This document shows, piece by piece, positions 43,027 through 53,799 of a stretch of DNA of 64,000 nt. Origin of the DNA: SBAX01 sp964646605 (GTDB lineage Bacteria > Planctomycetota > Phycisphaerae > UBA1845); assembly GCA_964646605.1 (NCBI GenBank), contig CAZYEX010000115.1, forward strand, positions 8,442 to 72,441, in the 5' to 3' direction. The notes beneath the pieces were generated by a model. The model saw only the letters and a program-made list of their open reading frames with translations, did no database searches and was not told the DNA's origin. The position numbers and the translations under genes are program-made. Within the stretch, counting starts at the first letter, position 1, and the number at the start of each line of letters is the position of its first letter.

Positions 43027-44547
43027 ATGCACGTTTTCGTGATTATCGCCTTCGCCGTCCTGCTTTGGCGGACGCAGAGCGCGCCGACGTGGCGATGGGT
43101 CGCCGAGGGTGATGTCTTGGGGACGTTGGCGTCTGTAGCAGCGACCGTATTGCTTCCCGCCGCGGTGGCGCTGTGGACGTCGGCTCACGCCCGAAAACTG
43201 TTTCGACTGCAGAGCGGGTTTCCCGGACGGGCCATCGAGTTCCACCATCGCGCGACCTTCATCCTTCGCTGCGTCCTGACCGGCGGGTTCGCGGCGACGG
43301 TTTTGCTCACTCGATGGGGCGAGTGGTTCTCGTTCGGGCGCTACAGTCCCGCGTTGCAAGGCTTCGGCGATCTGGTCATTCTGTCGCCGTTCGTCATCGG
43401 CTGCTTGTTGCTGTGGTGCATCGCGTTCCCGTTGGAGCGGCGGTTTCGCGGTCCTGTGGAGGACGATACCTCCGCATCGCTCGACGGTCACTGGCGGTTC
43501 TCGGCCTACCTGGATTTCAACCTGCGGCATCATCTGTTGGTCGTCGCGGTTCCGATGACCATCATTCTTTTCGCGGCCGACCTCACCGAAGGGTACGGAT
43601 CGGGCCTGCGACGTGCGGTGGGGTGGAACCTCGCGCCCGAAGCGGCGCTCGCCGTCGTGGCCATGGCCGTGTTTCTCTTTGCTCCGTTGATGTTGCGCCG
43701 AATCTGGCGGACTACGTCGCTGCCGCCTGGACCCTTGCGCCAACGACTCGAAGAGCTTTGCCGGCGAATCGGACTGCGCTGCCGGGATATTCTGATCTGG
43801 CGGAGCGACGGGATCATGATCAACGCCGCGGTGATGGGGATCGTCCCCGGCGTTCGCTATGTGTTGCTTTCGGATGCGTTGCTGTCGGTGATGAGCGCGC
43901 GGCAGATCGAAGCCGTGTTCGGGCACGAAGCCGGTCACATCCGTCACCGGCACATTCAGCACTTTCTGGCTTTCGCGTTCGTGGGATGGGCGGCGGTCGC
44001 GGCGCTGATGGAGGGATTGGCGTGGGGCTCGATGCCGCAACGGGCTGCGTGGTCTCTGTCGTTGTCCTCCATCGAGAGCATCGGAGTTGTCGCGACCGTG
44101 TTATTTTGGGGGTTAGGGTTTGGATGGGTTTCGCGGCGTTTCGAGCGGCAAGCCGATCTTTTCGGTGCGCGGTGCGTGACGCCGTCGCTTTCGGACTGCG
44201 ACCGGCCTTGCAGCGTACACTTGGATGGGGAGGCGTCACGTCCGTCCGACGGCAGGGTCTGCGCGACGGCGGCGGCGGTGTTCGCCTCGGCGCTGGACCG
44301 CGTCGCCGCGTTGAATGGAATCCCCAGTGAAGAACGAAGCTGGCGGCACTCCTCGATCGGCAGCCGCATCCGTTTCTTGACGGCGCTGGCGGGTGATCCG
44401 GCGCGGGCCGTTCGCTTTGAGCGAGGGGTTCGGAGAATCAAGGCGGGGCTTGCGGCGGCCGCGGTTCTCGCCGCCGCGACTTCCGTTTTCTATTGGATTC
44501 AAGTTCCTCAACCCGCGCTTCTGCAATTGCAGGCTGGCGTCCGCTGA
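43027..44547 (+). CDS. M48-family membrane metalloprotease
   Basis: The product has 506 residues. Membrane segments lie at about 5-15, 35-55, 75-95, 105-125, 175-195, and two more past the active site. The zinc site is VFGHEAGHIRHRHIQHF (HExxH form HEAGH). The third ligand's glutamate is in RRFERQADLFGARCV. This is the HtpX/Ste24 arrangement of CAAX- and envelope-stress proteases. The end carries another helix (GLAAAAVLAAATSVFYWIQV). It probably degrades damaged membrane proteins. Its stop lies 22 bases before the folD-like gene. Confidence 0.85.
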   Translation: MHVFVIIAFAVLLWRTQSAPTWRWVAEGDVLGTLASVAATVLLPAAVALWTSAHARKLFRLQSGFPGRAIEFHHRATFILRCVLTGGFAATVLLTRWGEWFSFGRYSPALQGFGDLVILSPFVIGCLLLWCIAFPLERRFRGPVEDDTSASLDGHWRFSAYLDFNLRHHLLVVAVPMTIILFAADLTEGYGSGLRRAVGWNLAPEAALAVVAMAVFLFAPLMLRRIWRTTSLPPGPLRQRLEELCRRIGLRCRDILIWRSDGIMINAAVMGIVPGVRYVLLSDALLSVMSARQIEAVFGHEAGHIRHRHIQHFLAFAFVGWAAVAALMEGLAWGSMPQRAAWSLSLSSIESIGVVATVLFWGLGFGWVSRRFERQADLFGARCVTPSLSDCDRPCSVHLDGEASRPSDGRVCATAAAVFASALDRVAALNGIPSEERSWRHSSIGSRIRFLTALAGDPARAVRFERGVRRIKAGLAAAAVLAAATSVFYWIQVPQPALLQLQAGVR

Positions 44548-44569
44548 TTCGGCGCGGTATGCAGGGGTC

Positions 44570-45466
44570 ATGACCGGCGCACGAGTGATCGACGGAAACG
44601 GGCTCGCGGAGCGCATCAAGCAGGAGACGGCGCTGGCGGTTCGGACGCTCGCCGAACGGGGCGTGACGGTCACGTTGGCGGCGGTGATGGTGGGCGATCC
44701 GGCGGCGGGGGAAATCTACGCTCGTTCACAACGCCGCCGGTGCCAGGAGGTGGGCATTTCGTACCGCCTGCACACGCTGGGGGGCGACGCCCGCGAGGCC
44801 GACGTTCGCAGCGTCCTCCGCGAACTCAGCGACGACCCCGCGGTCACCGGAATTCTGCTGAACCTCCCGTTGCCCGCAGGACTCGACACGGCGGCGCTCC
44901 AATACTGCATCGACCCCTACAAGGACGTGGAAGGGGTCAACCCGGCGAACATCGGATTGCTGTTCTACGATACGCCGATCATCGCCCCCTGTACGGCGCT
45001 CGCGGTGTTGGAGATCTTGCAGGAGGCGGGCGTCGATCCACGGGGTCTGGAGGCGGTCGTCGTCGGGCAGGGGCCCATCGCCGGACGGCCCGTGTCGCTT
45101 TTTCTCCTGCAAAAAATGGCGACGGTAGCTTGTTGCCACGTGGCCACGCGCGATTTGTACCAACACACGCGCCGGGCGGACCTGCTCATCATCGCGGTCG
45201 GAAAACCGGGCCTGATCCGGGCCGAACATGTCAAGCCGGGGGCGGTGGTCATCGACGTGGGCATCAACCGAGTTCCCGCGCCCGACGGACAAACCAAGGT
45301 CGTCGGCGATGCGGACTTCGAGGGCGTCAGCAGGGTGGCGGGCGTCATCACACCGGTCCCGGGCGGCGTGGGTCCGGTCACGGTGGCGATTCTTTTGCGT
45401 AGTGCGACGCAGGCCGCCCGGCAGCAACTCGCCGTCCCTCGCCGACTGAACGGGAGTATGGGATGA
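44570..45466 (+). CDS. folD: FolD homologue with altered catalytic triad
   Basis: The product has 298 residues from the ATG at 44570 (AGGGGT site). The whole fold of methylene-tetrahydrofolate dehydrogenase/cyclohydrolase is present: AAVMVGDPAAGEIY, ILLNLPLPAGLD, KDVEGVNPANIG, VVVGQGPIAGRPVS, ADLLIIAVGKPG, AVVIDVGINR and the ITPVPGGVGPVT signature. In E. coli FolD, Lys54, Gln98 and Asp121 are catalytic. In this protein the same positions hold Gln54, Asn98 and Glu121. Tyr50 is conserved. Loss of the lysine predicts loss of cyclohydrolase activity. The nucleotide-site GRS is also GQG. It overlaps yceH by 4 bases. Confidence 0.88.
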   Translation: MTGARVIDGNGLAERIKQETALAVRTLAERGVTVTLAAVMVGDPAAGEIYARSQRRRCQEVGISYRLHTLGGDAREADVRSVLRELSDDPAVTGILLNLPLPAGLDTAALQYCIDPYKDVEGVNPANIGLLFYDTPIIAPCTALAVLEILQEAGVDPRGLEAVVVGQGPIAGRPVSLFLLQKMATVACCHVATRDLYQHTRRADLLIIAVGKPGLIRAEHVKPGAVVIDVGINRVPAPDGQTKVVGDADFEGVSRVAGVITPVPGGVGPVTVAILLRSATQAARQQLAVPRRLNGSMG

Positions 45467-46110
45467 CCGTTTTCTCCGAGGTTGAGTTGCGCGTGATGGG
45501 CGTGCTGATCGAGAAGTCCCTCACTCAACCCGGGGCCTACCCGATGACCGTAAACTCGATTGTCCTGGGCGCCAACCAACTCCAAAACCGCGACCCGGTG
45601 GTTAGCCACAGCGAGTCGGACGTCTCCGCGGCTCTGCGAAACTTGACCCACAAGGGTTTCGTGACGCAGGCGGCCACGTCGACGGGGGCACGGGCGGTGC
45701 GTTTTGAGCACTGCGTCGTGGAAAAGCTTCATTGGGATCGCCGCGAGCAGGCGGTGATGGCGGAGCTGATTCTCCGGGGGCGACAAACGGCCGGTGAACT
45801 ACGGACCCATGCCTCGCGCATGACCGCGTTGCCGGACCTGCCGGCGGTCACGACGATTCTCGAATCCCTCCGCGCCCACTCGCCGCCCTTCGTCGAGGAG
45901 TTGCCCCGTGAACCGGGTCGGTCGGCCAACCGGTTTCGGCACTTGTTGTCCGGTGAGGCCCAGAGCCCGCCGAGCGCCGCGGAGCCGCTGTCCCTGGAGG
46001 CGCGGGTCGCGATTCTGGAGAGGGAAATAGCCGAGGTTAAGAAGGTGCTCGCCTCGAAGTTGGCGGCGACGACCAGGGGTGTCGACGAAGGGACCGGCCT
46101 CACAGTATAA
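45463..46110 (+). CDS. yceH: YceH/DUF480 family protein
   Basis: The product has 215 residues. VELRVMGVLIEKSLTQPGAY at the start and YPMTVNSIVLGANQLQNRDP are diagnostic of the YceH (DUF480) family, which has two winged-helix domains. The second is visible as EQAVMAELILRGRQTAGELR. A helical tail (LEARVAILEREIAEVKKVLA) ends the protein. The biochemical role is not established. The ATG overlaps the stop of the folD-like gene. The end overlaps the -10 of the hsp20 promoter. Confidence 0.85.
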   Translation: MTVFSEVELRVMGVLIEKSLTQPGAYPMTVNSIVLGANQLQNRDPVVSHSESDVSAALRNLTHKGFVTQAATSTGARAVRFEHCVVEKLHWDRREQAVMAELILRGRQTAGELRTHASRMTALPDLPAVTTILESLRAHSPPFVEELPREPGRSANRFRHLLSGEAQSPPSAAEPLSLEARVAILEREIAEVKKVLASKLAATTRGVDEGTGLTV

Positions 46111-46111
46111 T
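46082..46111 (+). promoter_or_regulatory. Promoter of the Hsp20 gene
   Basis: A perfect -10 (TATAAT, 46106-46111) overlaps the stop codon of yceH. TCGACG (46082-46087) is a fair -35 with an 18-base spacer. A 6-bp hairpin (CGCGGT-GAA-ACCGCG, 46121-46135) lies in the leader before the Hsp20 ATG at 46168. Confidence 0.5.
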
Positions 46112-46167
46112 CACCCGTGTCGCGGTGAAACCGCGTTTCGACATACTGGACTAGGGAGTTCGATACC

Positions 46168-46623
46168 ATGTTCCGACCGTTTCAAGATCCGCAGCTTTCC
46201 CTCGGCGCCTTGCAGGAGGAAATGAATCGTCTGTTCGAGCGGGTGTGGCACGGGGGCGTTTCGACCCGCCCCTTCGACGGGCAGGCGTGGGCCCCGGCGA
46301 TCGACCTGTACGAGTTCGACGACCGCTATGTGCTCTATGCCGACCTAGCCGGCGTCGAGGCTGAGTCCGTCGATGTCACCTACCTGGGCAGTTCGCTGAC
46401 CCTCCGTGGCGAAAAGGGGCGTCCGTCGGACGTCACTGAGCAGACGCCATCGCTGCGCGGCGAGCGGCGCTTCGGCGCGTTCTGCCGCAATGTGGAGCTT
46501 CCCGGGGGAATCGACGCCGACCGCGCCTCGGCCAAGTGCAAGGACGGAGTCCTGGAAATCTCCATCCCCAAGTCGGCGGCCAGTCGTCCGAGAACCATTC
46601 GCGTGGACGTCGAGGCGGGTTGA
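46168..46623 (+). CDS. Hsp20 small heat-shock protein
   Basis: The product has 151 residues. The alpha-crystallin domain covers about 43-140: PAIDLYEFDDRYVLYADLAG, VDVTYLGSSLTLRGEKGR, RRFGAFCRNVELPGGIDADR and ASAKCKDGVLEISIPKSA. It holds unfolded proteins in a refolding-competent state. The C-terminal I-x-I/V-type anchor is present as a short tail (RTIRVDV). A GGGAG site precedes the ATG. The leader hairpin upstream could contribute to heat control, but it does not cover the ribosome site. Confidence 0.9.
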   Translation: MFRPFQDPQLSLGALQEEMNRLFERVWHGGVSTRPFDGQAWAPAIDLYEFDDRYVLYADLAGVEAESVDVTYLGSSLTLRGEKGRPSDVTEQTPSLRGERRFGAFCRNVELPGGIDADRASAKCKDGVLEISIPKSAASRPRTIRVDVEAG

Positions 46624-46713
46624 TCGGTCTGACGGCCGCGGCATGGGCAATCGGGTCTTCGTCCGCGGTTCCCTGTTGCCGTTCAGCCCGGCGGGACGTA
46701 CGATTGGGAGGTC

Positions 46714-46959
46714 ATGCGCCCCGAGGAACTGCGGACATTGCTTCGTCGACGCCCGTTCGTGCCCATGCGCGTTCACCTCACGGATGGAACGACCTACGAT
46801 GTCCGACACCCGGAGATGGCGCTTCTCACTCGCTCCACGGTGGAGATCGGAATCGAGCAAGAGGACGGCAATGGCATCGCCGACGACGTGATGTACTGTT
46901 CCTTGGTGCATATCGTGCGGGTGCAGAACCTGAACGGCAAGGAAGTGAGTCCAGGGTAG
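46714..46959 (+). CDS. Small conserved protein, unknown function
   Basis: The product has 81 residues. MRPEELRTLLRRRPFVPMRV and TDGTTYDVRHPEMALLTRST form a compact all-beta core. The same phrases occur in small hypothetical proteins common in planctomycetes. A GGGAGG site precedes the ATG. No function is known. It lies alone between hsp20 and the convergent uvrB gene. Confidence 0.7.
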   Translation: MRPEELRTLLRRRPFVPMRVHLTDGTTYDVRHPEMALLTRSTVEIGIEQEDGNGIADDVMYCSLVHIVRVQNLNGKEVSPG

Positions 46960-46990
46960 CCTGCCAACATTCGCACGCGACCCGCGGATG

Positions 46991-49012
<2,022 letters not shown>

Positions 49013-49148
49013 GCGCATCCATTCTATGCCCGCCCCGACTGCGCCGCACGGATTCGGGGCATCGTTGGGCCAACTGTGAAAGGTCGCCACGATTCATCCG
49101 GGCTGGCAAGGAGGCACGGTTTCAGGGTACGCTCTGGCGGCGTCGCAC

Positions 49149-49898
49149 ATGGACCGAGATACCGAAATCGGCGGCCGTCAGGACCGCTTCCCGCTGACCC
49201 GCGGCTCGATCCTCGAGGGCGTGGGCGGCGACGATCCCCAGGTTCGCGAGCGGGCGTGGGAGGCCCTGGTCGGGGCCTATTGGAAACCGATCTACAAACA
49301 CATCCGCAGGAAATGGCGGGCATCGAACGACGAAGCCAAGGATTGGACGCAGGGTTTCTTCGCGGCGGCCATGGAGAAAGCGTTCGTCGAACGATACGTC
49401 GCTGAAAAGGCGAGCTTTCGCACCTACCTTCGCGTTTGCGCCGATGGATTCGTTGCCAACGAGCGCAAGGCGGCTGGGCGGGTCAAACGCGGCGGCGACC
49501 GGCGTTTCGTTTCCCTGGACTTCAGCGCCGCGGATGCCGAGTTCTCGCAGGTCGCTTCGCCGGCGGGGGACGAGGAGACCTGTTTTGATCGAGAATGCGC
49601 CCGAAGCCTTCTGGAACGGGCGATCGAGTCCTTTCGCATGTCTTGCGAGCGAGCCGGCAAACGGACGCAGTTTGCACTGTTCGCGCGGTACGATCTACAT
49701 CCGTCCGAAGGCGGCGAGAGGCCGACCTACGAGCAGCTTGCGGCCGAGTTCAACGTGCCTTCGACGCAGGTGACCAACTTTCTGGCCTGGGCTCGCCGCG
49801 CCTTCCGCCGCTGCGTGTTCGACGTGCTTCGCGAATTGACCGGCAGTGATGAAGAGTTCCGCGTCGAGGCCCGGCGGCTGCTGGGAACGACCCCATGA
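49149..49898 (+). CDS. Sigma-70-family RNA polymerase sigma factor (ECF-like)
   Basis: The product has 249 residues. Region 2 spans about 30-110: WEALVGAYWKPIYKHIRRKW, KDWTQGFFAAAMEKAFVERY then FRTYLRVCADGFVANERKAA. Region 4 spans about 165-225: PTYEQLAAEFNVPSTQVTNF then LAWARRAFRRCVFDVLRELT. It belongs to the planctomycete sigma factors that sit beside Ser/Thr kinases. Its stop overlaps the ATG of the kinase by 4 bases, so both are made together. Phosphorylation by that kinase may control it, as known for related families. It diverges from uvrB. Confidence 0.85.
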   Translation: MDRDTEIGGRQDRFPLTRGSILEGVGGDDPQVRERAWEALVGAYWKPIYKHIRRKWRASNDEAKDWTQGFFAAAMEKAFVERYVAEKASFRTYLRVCADGFVANERKAAGRVKRGGDRRFVSLDFSAADAEFSQVASPAGDEETCFDRECARSLLERAIESFRMSCERAGKRTQFALFARYDLHPSEGGERPTYEQLAAEFNVPSTQVTNFLAWARRAFRRCVFDVLRELTGSDEEFRVEARRLLGTTP

Positions 49899-50941
49899 CC
49901 CGAGCGCTGAACGACAGCACCCTCGATCATTTGCGGACCGTCCTTGCGGACGATGCTCCCGACGATCCGCGCTATCGCATCACGCGGCGGATCGGGCAGG
50001 GGGGCATGGGAACGGTCTATCTGGCGGAGGATCGGACGTTGGGGCGGATGGTGGCCCTCAAGGTGATCCGCGACGCGGTGCTGGACAAGCAGTCGATCGA
50101 GCGCATGATCCGCGAAGCCCGCATCATCGCCCGCCTGGAACATCCCGGCATCGTACCCGTGCATGACATCGGCACGCTTGCGGACGGCCGCGCGTACTAC
50201 GTCATGAAGTGGGTCCAGGGACGGCGCCTGGACGAACATTTTGACTCGGCCGCGGGATGGCCCGAACGGCTTCGCGTCTTTCAGCGCGTCTGCGAAACGG
50301 TCGCCTTCGCCCACGCCCACGGCGTCATCCATCGGGACCTCAAACCGCAAAACGTCATGGTCGGGCCCTTCGGCGAAGTGTTGGTCCTCGATTGGGGGGT
50401 CGCCAAGGTGGCACTCGATGGGGAGGTTGACGGCGGGGCGTTCGCCTCGAGTCCGCCCGACGGCGCGGCGGACACGAGCCCACGGCATACCGCGTACGGC
50501 ACGATCCTGGGCACGCCCGCGTACATGCCGCCGGAGCAGGCGCAAGGGGCGGTGGATCGGATCGACGAGCGCAGCGACGTGTTCGCCCTGGGCGGCGTCC
50601 TGTACTTTCTCCTCACCGGGCAGGCACCTCGCACCGCCGCACCCACCAACGACGCCGGACCGCCACTCGTGCCGCCTCGGCAACGGAATCGAACCGTTCC
50701 CCGGCGGCTGGAAGCGATCTGCCTCAAGGCGCTGCGTACGGACCCCGATCAGCGGTACGCCGGCGCCTCGGACCTGGCTGCGGAGGTGGTGCGTTTCCTC
50801 GACGGTCAGGCCGTTCTCGCGTATCGCGAAGGGTTGCTCGAACGCCTTGGGCGCTGGGCCTGGTGGTATCGAACGCCCATCATTCTGGTGGCGGCCTACC
50901 TCGTCATGCGCGCCTTGCTGGCGCTCTGGGCAAGGCGATAG
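49895..50941 (+). CDS. Membrane-anchored Ser/Thr protein kinase
   Basis: The product has 348 residues. The kinase domain covers about 28-300. The glycine loop is RRIGQGGMGTVYLAED at 31-46, the ATP lysine is Lys56 (VALKVIRD), and Glu74 pairs with it. The catalytic loop is HRDLKPQNVM with Asp148. The metal-binding motif is DWG at 166-168 instead of DFG, common in planctomycete kinases. ILGTPAYMPPEQAQG is the activation segment end. One helix (IILVAAYLVMRALLALWARR) closes the protein as a membrane anchor. No outer sensor domain is seen. It overlaps the sigma-factor gene. Confidence 0.9.
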   Translation: MTRALNDSTLDHLRTVLADDAPDDPRYRITRRIGQGGMGTVYLAEDRTLGRMVALKVIRDAVLDKQSIERMIREARIIARLEHPGIVPVHDIGTLADGRAYYVMKWVQGRRLDEHFDSAAGWPERLRVFQRVCETVAFAHAHGVIHRDLKPQNVMVGPFGEVLVLDWGVAKVALDGEVDGGAFASSPPDGAADTSPRHTAYGTILGTPAYMPPEQAQGAVDRIDERSDVFALGGVLYFLLTGQAPRTAAPTNDAGPPLVPPRQRNRTVPRRLEAICLKALRTDPDQRYAGASDLAAEVVRFLDGQAVLAYREGLLERLGRWAWWYRTPIILVAAYLVMRALLALWARR

Positions 50942-51053
50942 TCTGTGGCACGGGAATATATCTTCGGGTTCGCCCTAAAGGAACCGCCCGCGACGTTGAA
51001 TAGAACCGTGAGCGGCGCATGGGCGTCGCGGGGACAATCTGGGAGATGATTCG

Positions 51054-51407
51054 ATGAGCAAACCGATACTGGGTCTGATTCTCGGCGGGGTGTTGGGGGC
51101 GTTTGACGGGCTGTCGGCGCTGGTTTCGTCGCCCAACGTGCCGGAAGTGAGGGACGGCATCGTCGGGATCGTCATCGGCTCGACGGTCAAGGGGTTGATC
51201 GTCGGCGTGGTCACCGGGGCGATCGCCCGTAAGTACAATTCTCTGGGCATCGGGATCGGCTGCGGTCTGGCCCTGGGATTCTTCTTCGCCGCGATCATTG
51301 CCGTCATGCAGGGCGCGCACTATCTGGAGATCATCCTTCCCGGAAGTCTGGTGGGAGTCATCGTCGGCTTCGTGACTCAGAAGTACGGTGCGCCGCAGCG
51401 CGCATGA
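51054..51407 (+). CDS. Small polytopic membrane protein
   Basis: The product has 117 residues with four Gly-rich membrane segments: LGLILGGVLGAFDGLSALV, IVIGSTVKGLIVGVVTGAIA, IGIGCGLALGFFFAAIIAV and IILPGSLVGVIVGFVT. Glycine spacing suggests tightly packed helices. It has no known family by eye. It follows the kinase by 112 bases and could share its transcript. GGGAG precedes the ATG. Confidence 0.65.
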   Translation: MSKPILGLILGGVLGAFDGLSALVSSPNVPEVRDGIVGIVIGSTVKGLIVGVVTGAIARKYNSLGIGIGCGLALGFFFAAIIAVMQGAHYLEIILPGSLVGVIVGFVTQKYGAPQRA

Positions 51408-51509
51408 TGCCGGCTTGTTAGCTCGGACGGTGAACGTCGGAGCGGCGCGGGCCCACTCCACGGAACCCGCGAATGCGACAAACAAACCTTACGAAAGGAG
51501 ACGCGAATC

Positions 51510-51860
51510 ATGGGAGCACCCGTCGTACATTTTGAAATCGGATGCCGCAACAGCCAGAAGGCAACAAAGTTCTACGCGGAGCTGTTCGGTTGGAAGATCG
51601 AGGCGCAGGGACCCGCGGCCATGATCGATACCCAGGGCGGCGGCGCCGGGATCGACGGACACATCACCGCCCTGGGACACGAGCCGCACAACTACCTGAC
51701 CGTCTACGCCCAAGTGGGCGACCTGAACGCCTCGCTCCAGAAGGCCGAGAGCCTGGGCGGCAAGACGGTCATCCCCCCGCAGGAAGTGCCAGGCATGGGA
51801 CACTTCGCGTGGTTCGCCGACCCGGAAGGAAACGTGGTCGGACTCTGGAAGCCCCTCTAG
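51510..51860 (+). CDS. VOC-fold (glyoxalase/bleomycin-resistance-like) protein
   Basis: The product has 116 residues. The beta-alpha-beta-beta-beta units of the VOC superfamily are visible: VVHFEIGCRNSQKATKFYAE then LFGWKIEAQG, and YLTVYAQVGDLNASLQKAE. VVGLWKPL is the end of the domain. It is a single-domain VOC protein whose metal ligands cannot be set with certainty (His4 and Glu6 near the start are candidates). The catalysed reaction is unknown. It is preceded by AAAGGAG. Its 3' end overlaps the convergent gene by 4 bases. Confidence 0.85.
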   Translation: MGAPVVHFEIGCRNSQKATKFYAELFGWKIEAQGPAAMIDTQGGGAGIDGHITALGHEPHNYLTVYAQVGDLNASLQKAESLGGKTVIPPQEVPGMGHFAWFADPEGNVVGLWKPL

Positions 51861-53650
51861 GGCTGCGACGGGCCCAGTTCCGACAGGGCGCGCAGCGCTC
51901 CGGAGTGGTCCGGCTGGATCTGCAAGGCGTCTCGCCATTCGCGCTCCGCGCCCGCTGCGCCGCCGAGCTTCCATAGGGCCGTACCCAGCCCAAAATGGGC
52001 GTCGGCGTGTCGAAGGCGGAGTCGGATCGCGGTGTGATACTCGTCCGCGGCCTCTCTCCACCTCCCTTGGAGAGACAAGCCCGTGGCCATGTTGAAATGT
52101 GCATCGAATGATTCGGGTGCTAGACGCAATGCTTCGCCCAGGTGGACCATCGCCTCGTCAAACTCGCCTCGATCGGCCAAGAGACTGCCGAGGTTTCCGT
52201 GAACGCGTGACATGTCGTGGTGCAAGGCCAGCGCCGCCCGGAAGTGGGCCTCGGCCTCGTCCGTTCGACCCTCCTTTTCCAGAATCACGCCCAAATTGTT
52301 ATGGGCCAGCCACGCTCCAGGGTTCTTCGACAAGGTATCCGACCAGACCACGTTTGCACTGATGAAGGTCGTGGCATGGGCCCACGTGTTGATGCCCAGC
52401 ACGACGATCAGCGCTCCTTGCACCAGGCGAACCATACGAACGCTCGGCGACCGCCTGATCCCACCGACCAGCGGCGCAATCACCCCGATGCTCGCCAGGT
52501 ACACGAAGTGGTCGGCCACGAATGAAAAACGCATGAAATAGACGTTGAAGAGTCCCAGCGCCGGAAACAACGAGCCCGCAAAGAACAGGGCTGCCGCAAG
52601 CGGACCACGCCCCGTCCGCTGTCGCAACGCGAACAAACCGCCCAGCGCGGCTATGCAAAGCAACGGGTACACCCATTGTCCCCCATCACCCGCGTCGATC
52701 TCCCACCGCGGATAGATGGCCATCAGAGGGTCCGGCCAGAGCAGTTTGCCGGCGTAGAAGCACAAGATTCGCCCCGCCAACAGCAGGTGCTCGGCCGCGT
52801 TGAGCGACCACGTCGCCCCCTCGGCCCCCACGTAGCGCTTTTCCACCCACGCCGTCCACAACCCGGAGGCCGCCCCCGCCACGAGCATCGGTGTCAGACG
52901 CATGACATCGGCCCATCCGATACGACCACGCTTCCACCACAGGACGAGCCCCATCGCCGCGGGCCAGGTACACGCCACACTCTTGCTCAACAGTGAAAGT
53001 GTAAAGAGGACCCATGCCGCCAAGTACAGCCACGCCGCCGAGCCGTATCGATCCCCGCCCTCGCGCGCTGCTGCGGTTTCTTTCAGAGTCTCCGTGTTTC
53101 TGCTTTCTGCGTTTCTGCTTTCGGCATTCGCCGTCAGCCGCAGATACGTCCACGTAGCCCCCAGATAGAACGCCGCGGAGAGCACGTTCTTGCGTTCGCT
53201 GATCCAGGCGACCGACTCGACGTGTACGGGGTGCAGCGCGAACACTACAGCGGCGAACCAGGGGTACGGAACCTGCAGTCGGTCCAAGACCCGCCATAGC
53301 AGAATCGCGTTGAGGGCATGCAGAATACAATTGACCAGGTGATACCCAAGCGGGTCGGCGCCCCAACACTGCCACTCCAACCAAAAGGTGGTGAAGACCA
53401 GCGGGTAATATTGCGGCGTCGCCCCCGGCTCGAACCAGATTCGCGCCAACCCCGCGAGCGACTTGAGCAGGGGATTGTGCTGGACGTACAGGTCGTCATC
53501 CCAGAGAAACCCGCCGCGCATCGCCGGCCAGTACGCGGCGATGACTAACGCAAGAATGGAAGCAGAGCCGATCAGGACCCATCGCGTGTGGGCGGTCCGG
53601 GCCGGGTGCGGGGCGCTCGGATCGCATGCGGTTGTCAGGTCCGGGGTCAT
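51857..53650 (-). CDS. Polytopic membrane protein with TPR tail (TMTC-like)
   Basis: The product has 597 residues from the ATG at 53650 (alternative ATG at 53680). About ten membrane segments fill residues 25-400, beginning with WVLIGSASILALVIAAYWPA. DDDLYVQHNPLLKSLAGL and ALHPVHVESVAWISERKNVL are the acceptor-loop signatures of TMTC/PMT-like mannosyltransferase-type proteins in bacteria. The last 190 residues are TPR units (NPGAWLAHNNLGVILEKEGR, SFDAHFNMATGLSLQGRWRE). It may transfer a sugar from a lipid carrier to exported proteins. Enzyme activity is inferred. Confidence 0.78.
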   Translation of the reverse strand: MTPDLTTACDPSAPHPARTAHTRWVLIGSASILALVIAAYWPAMRGGFLWDDDLYVQHNPLLKSLAGLARIWFEPGATPQYYPLVFTTFWLEWQCWGADPLGYHLVNCILHALNAILLWRVLDRLQVPYPWFAAVVFALHPVHVESVAWISERKNVLSAAFYLGATWTYLRLTANAESRNAESRNTETLKETAAAREGGDRYGSAAWLYLAAWVLFTLSLLSKSVACTWPAAMGLVLWWKRGRIGWADVMRLTPMLVAGAASGLWTAWVEKRYVGAEGATWSLNAAEHLLLAGRILCFYAGKLLWPDPLMAIYPRWEIDAGDGGQWVYPLLCIAALGGLFALRQRTGRGPLAAALFFAGSLFPALGLFNVYFMRFSFVADHFVYLASIGVIAPLVGGIRRSPSVRMVRLVQGALIVVLGINTWAHATTFISANVVWSDTLSKNPGAWLAHNNLGVILEKEGRTDEAEAHFRAALALHHDMSRVHGNLGSLLADRGEFDEAMVHLGEALRLAPESFDAHFNMATGLSLQGRWREAADEYHTAIRLRLRHADAHFGLGTALWKLGGAAGAEREWRDALQIQPDHSGALRALSELGPSQP

Positions 53651-53726
53651 GCTTGACGAACGAGGCACACGCGCTATCATCCTAGCGTTCGCGGTGGGGA
53701 TCCCGGCACCGTCCCCGCCGGAGCAG

Positions 53727-53799
53727 GCCCCCATCGTCTAGTGGCCTAGGATATCAGGTTCTCAACCTGGAGACAGGGGTTCGACTCCCCTTGGGGGTA
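53727..53799 (+). tRNA. tRNA-Glu (anticodon CUC)
   Basis: The 73-base cloverleaf has acceptor GCCCCCA/TGGGGGT (G-T first pair), D-arm TCGTCTAGTGGCCTAGGA, anticodon loop TTCTCAA with anticodon CTC, T-arm AGGGG-TTCGACT-CCCCT and discriminator A. It decodes GAG. Confidence 0.95.

Noticed and set aside
50390..50410. DWG in place of DFG in the kinase, as a sign of a dead enzyme
   Set aside because: Lys56, Glu74 and Asp148 are intact, and DWG is common in planctomycete kinases.
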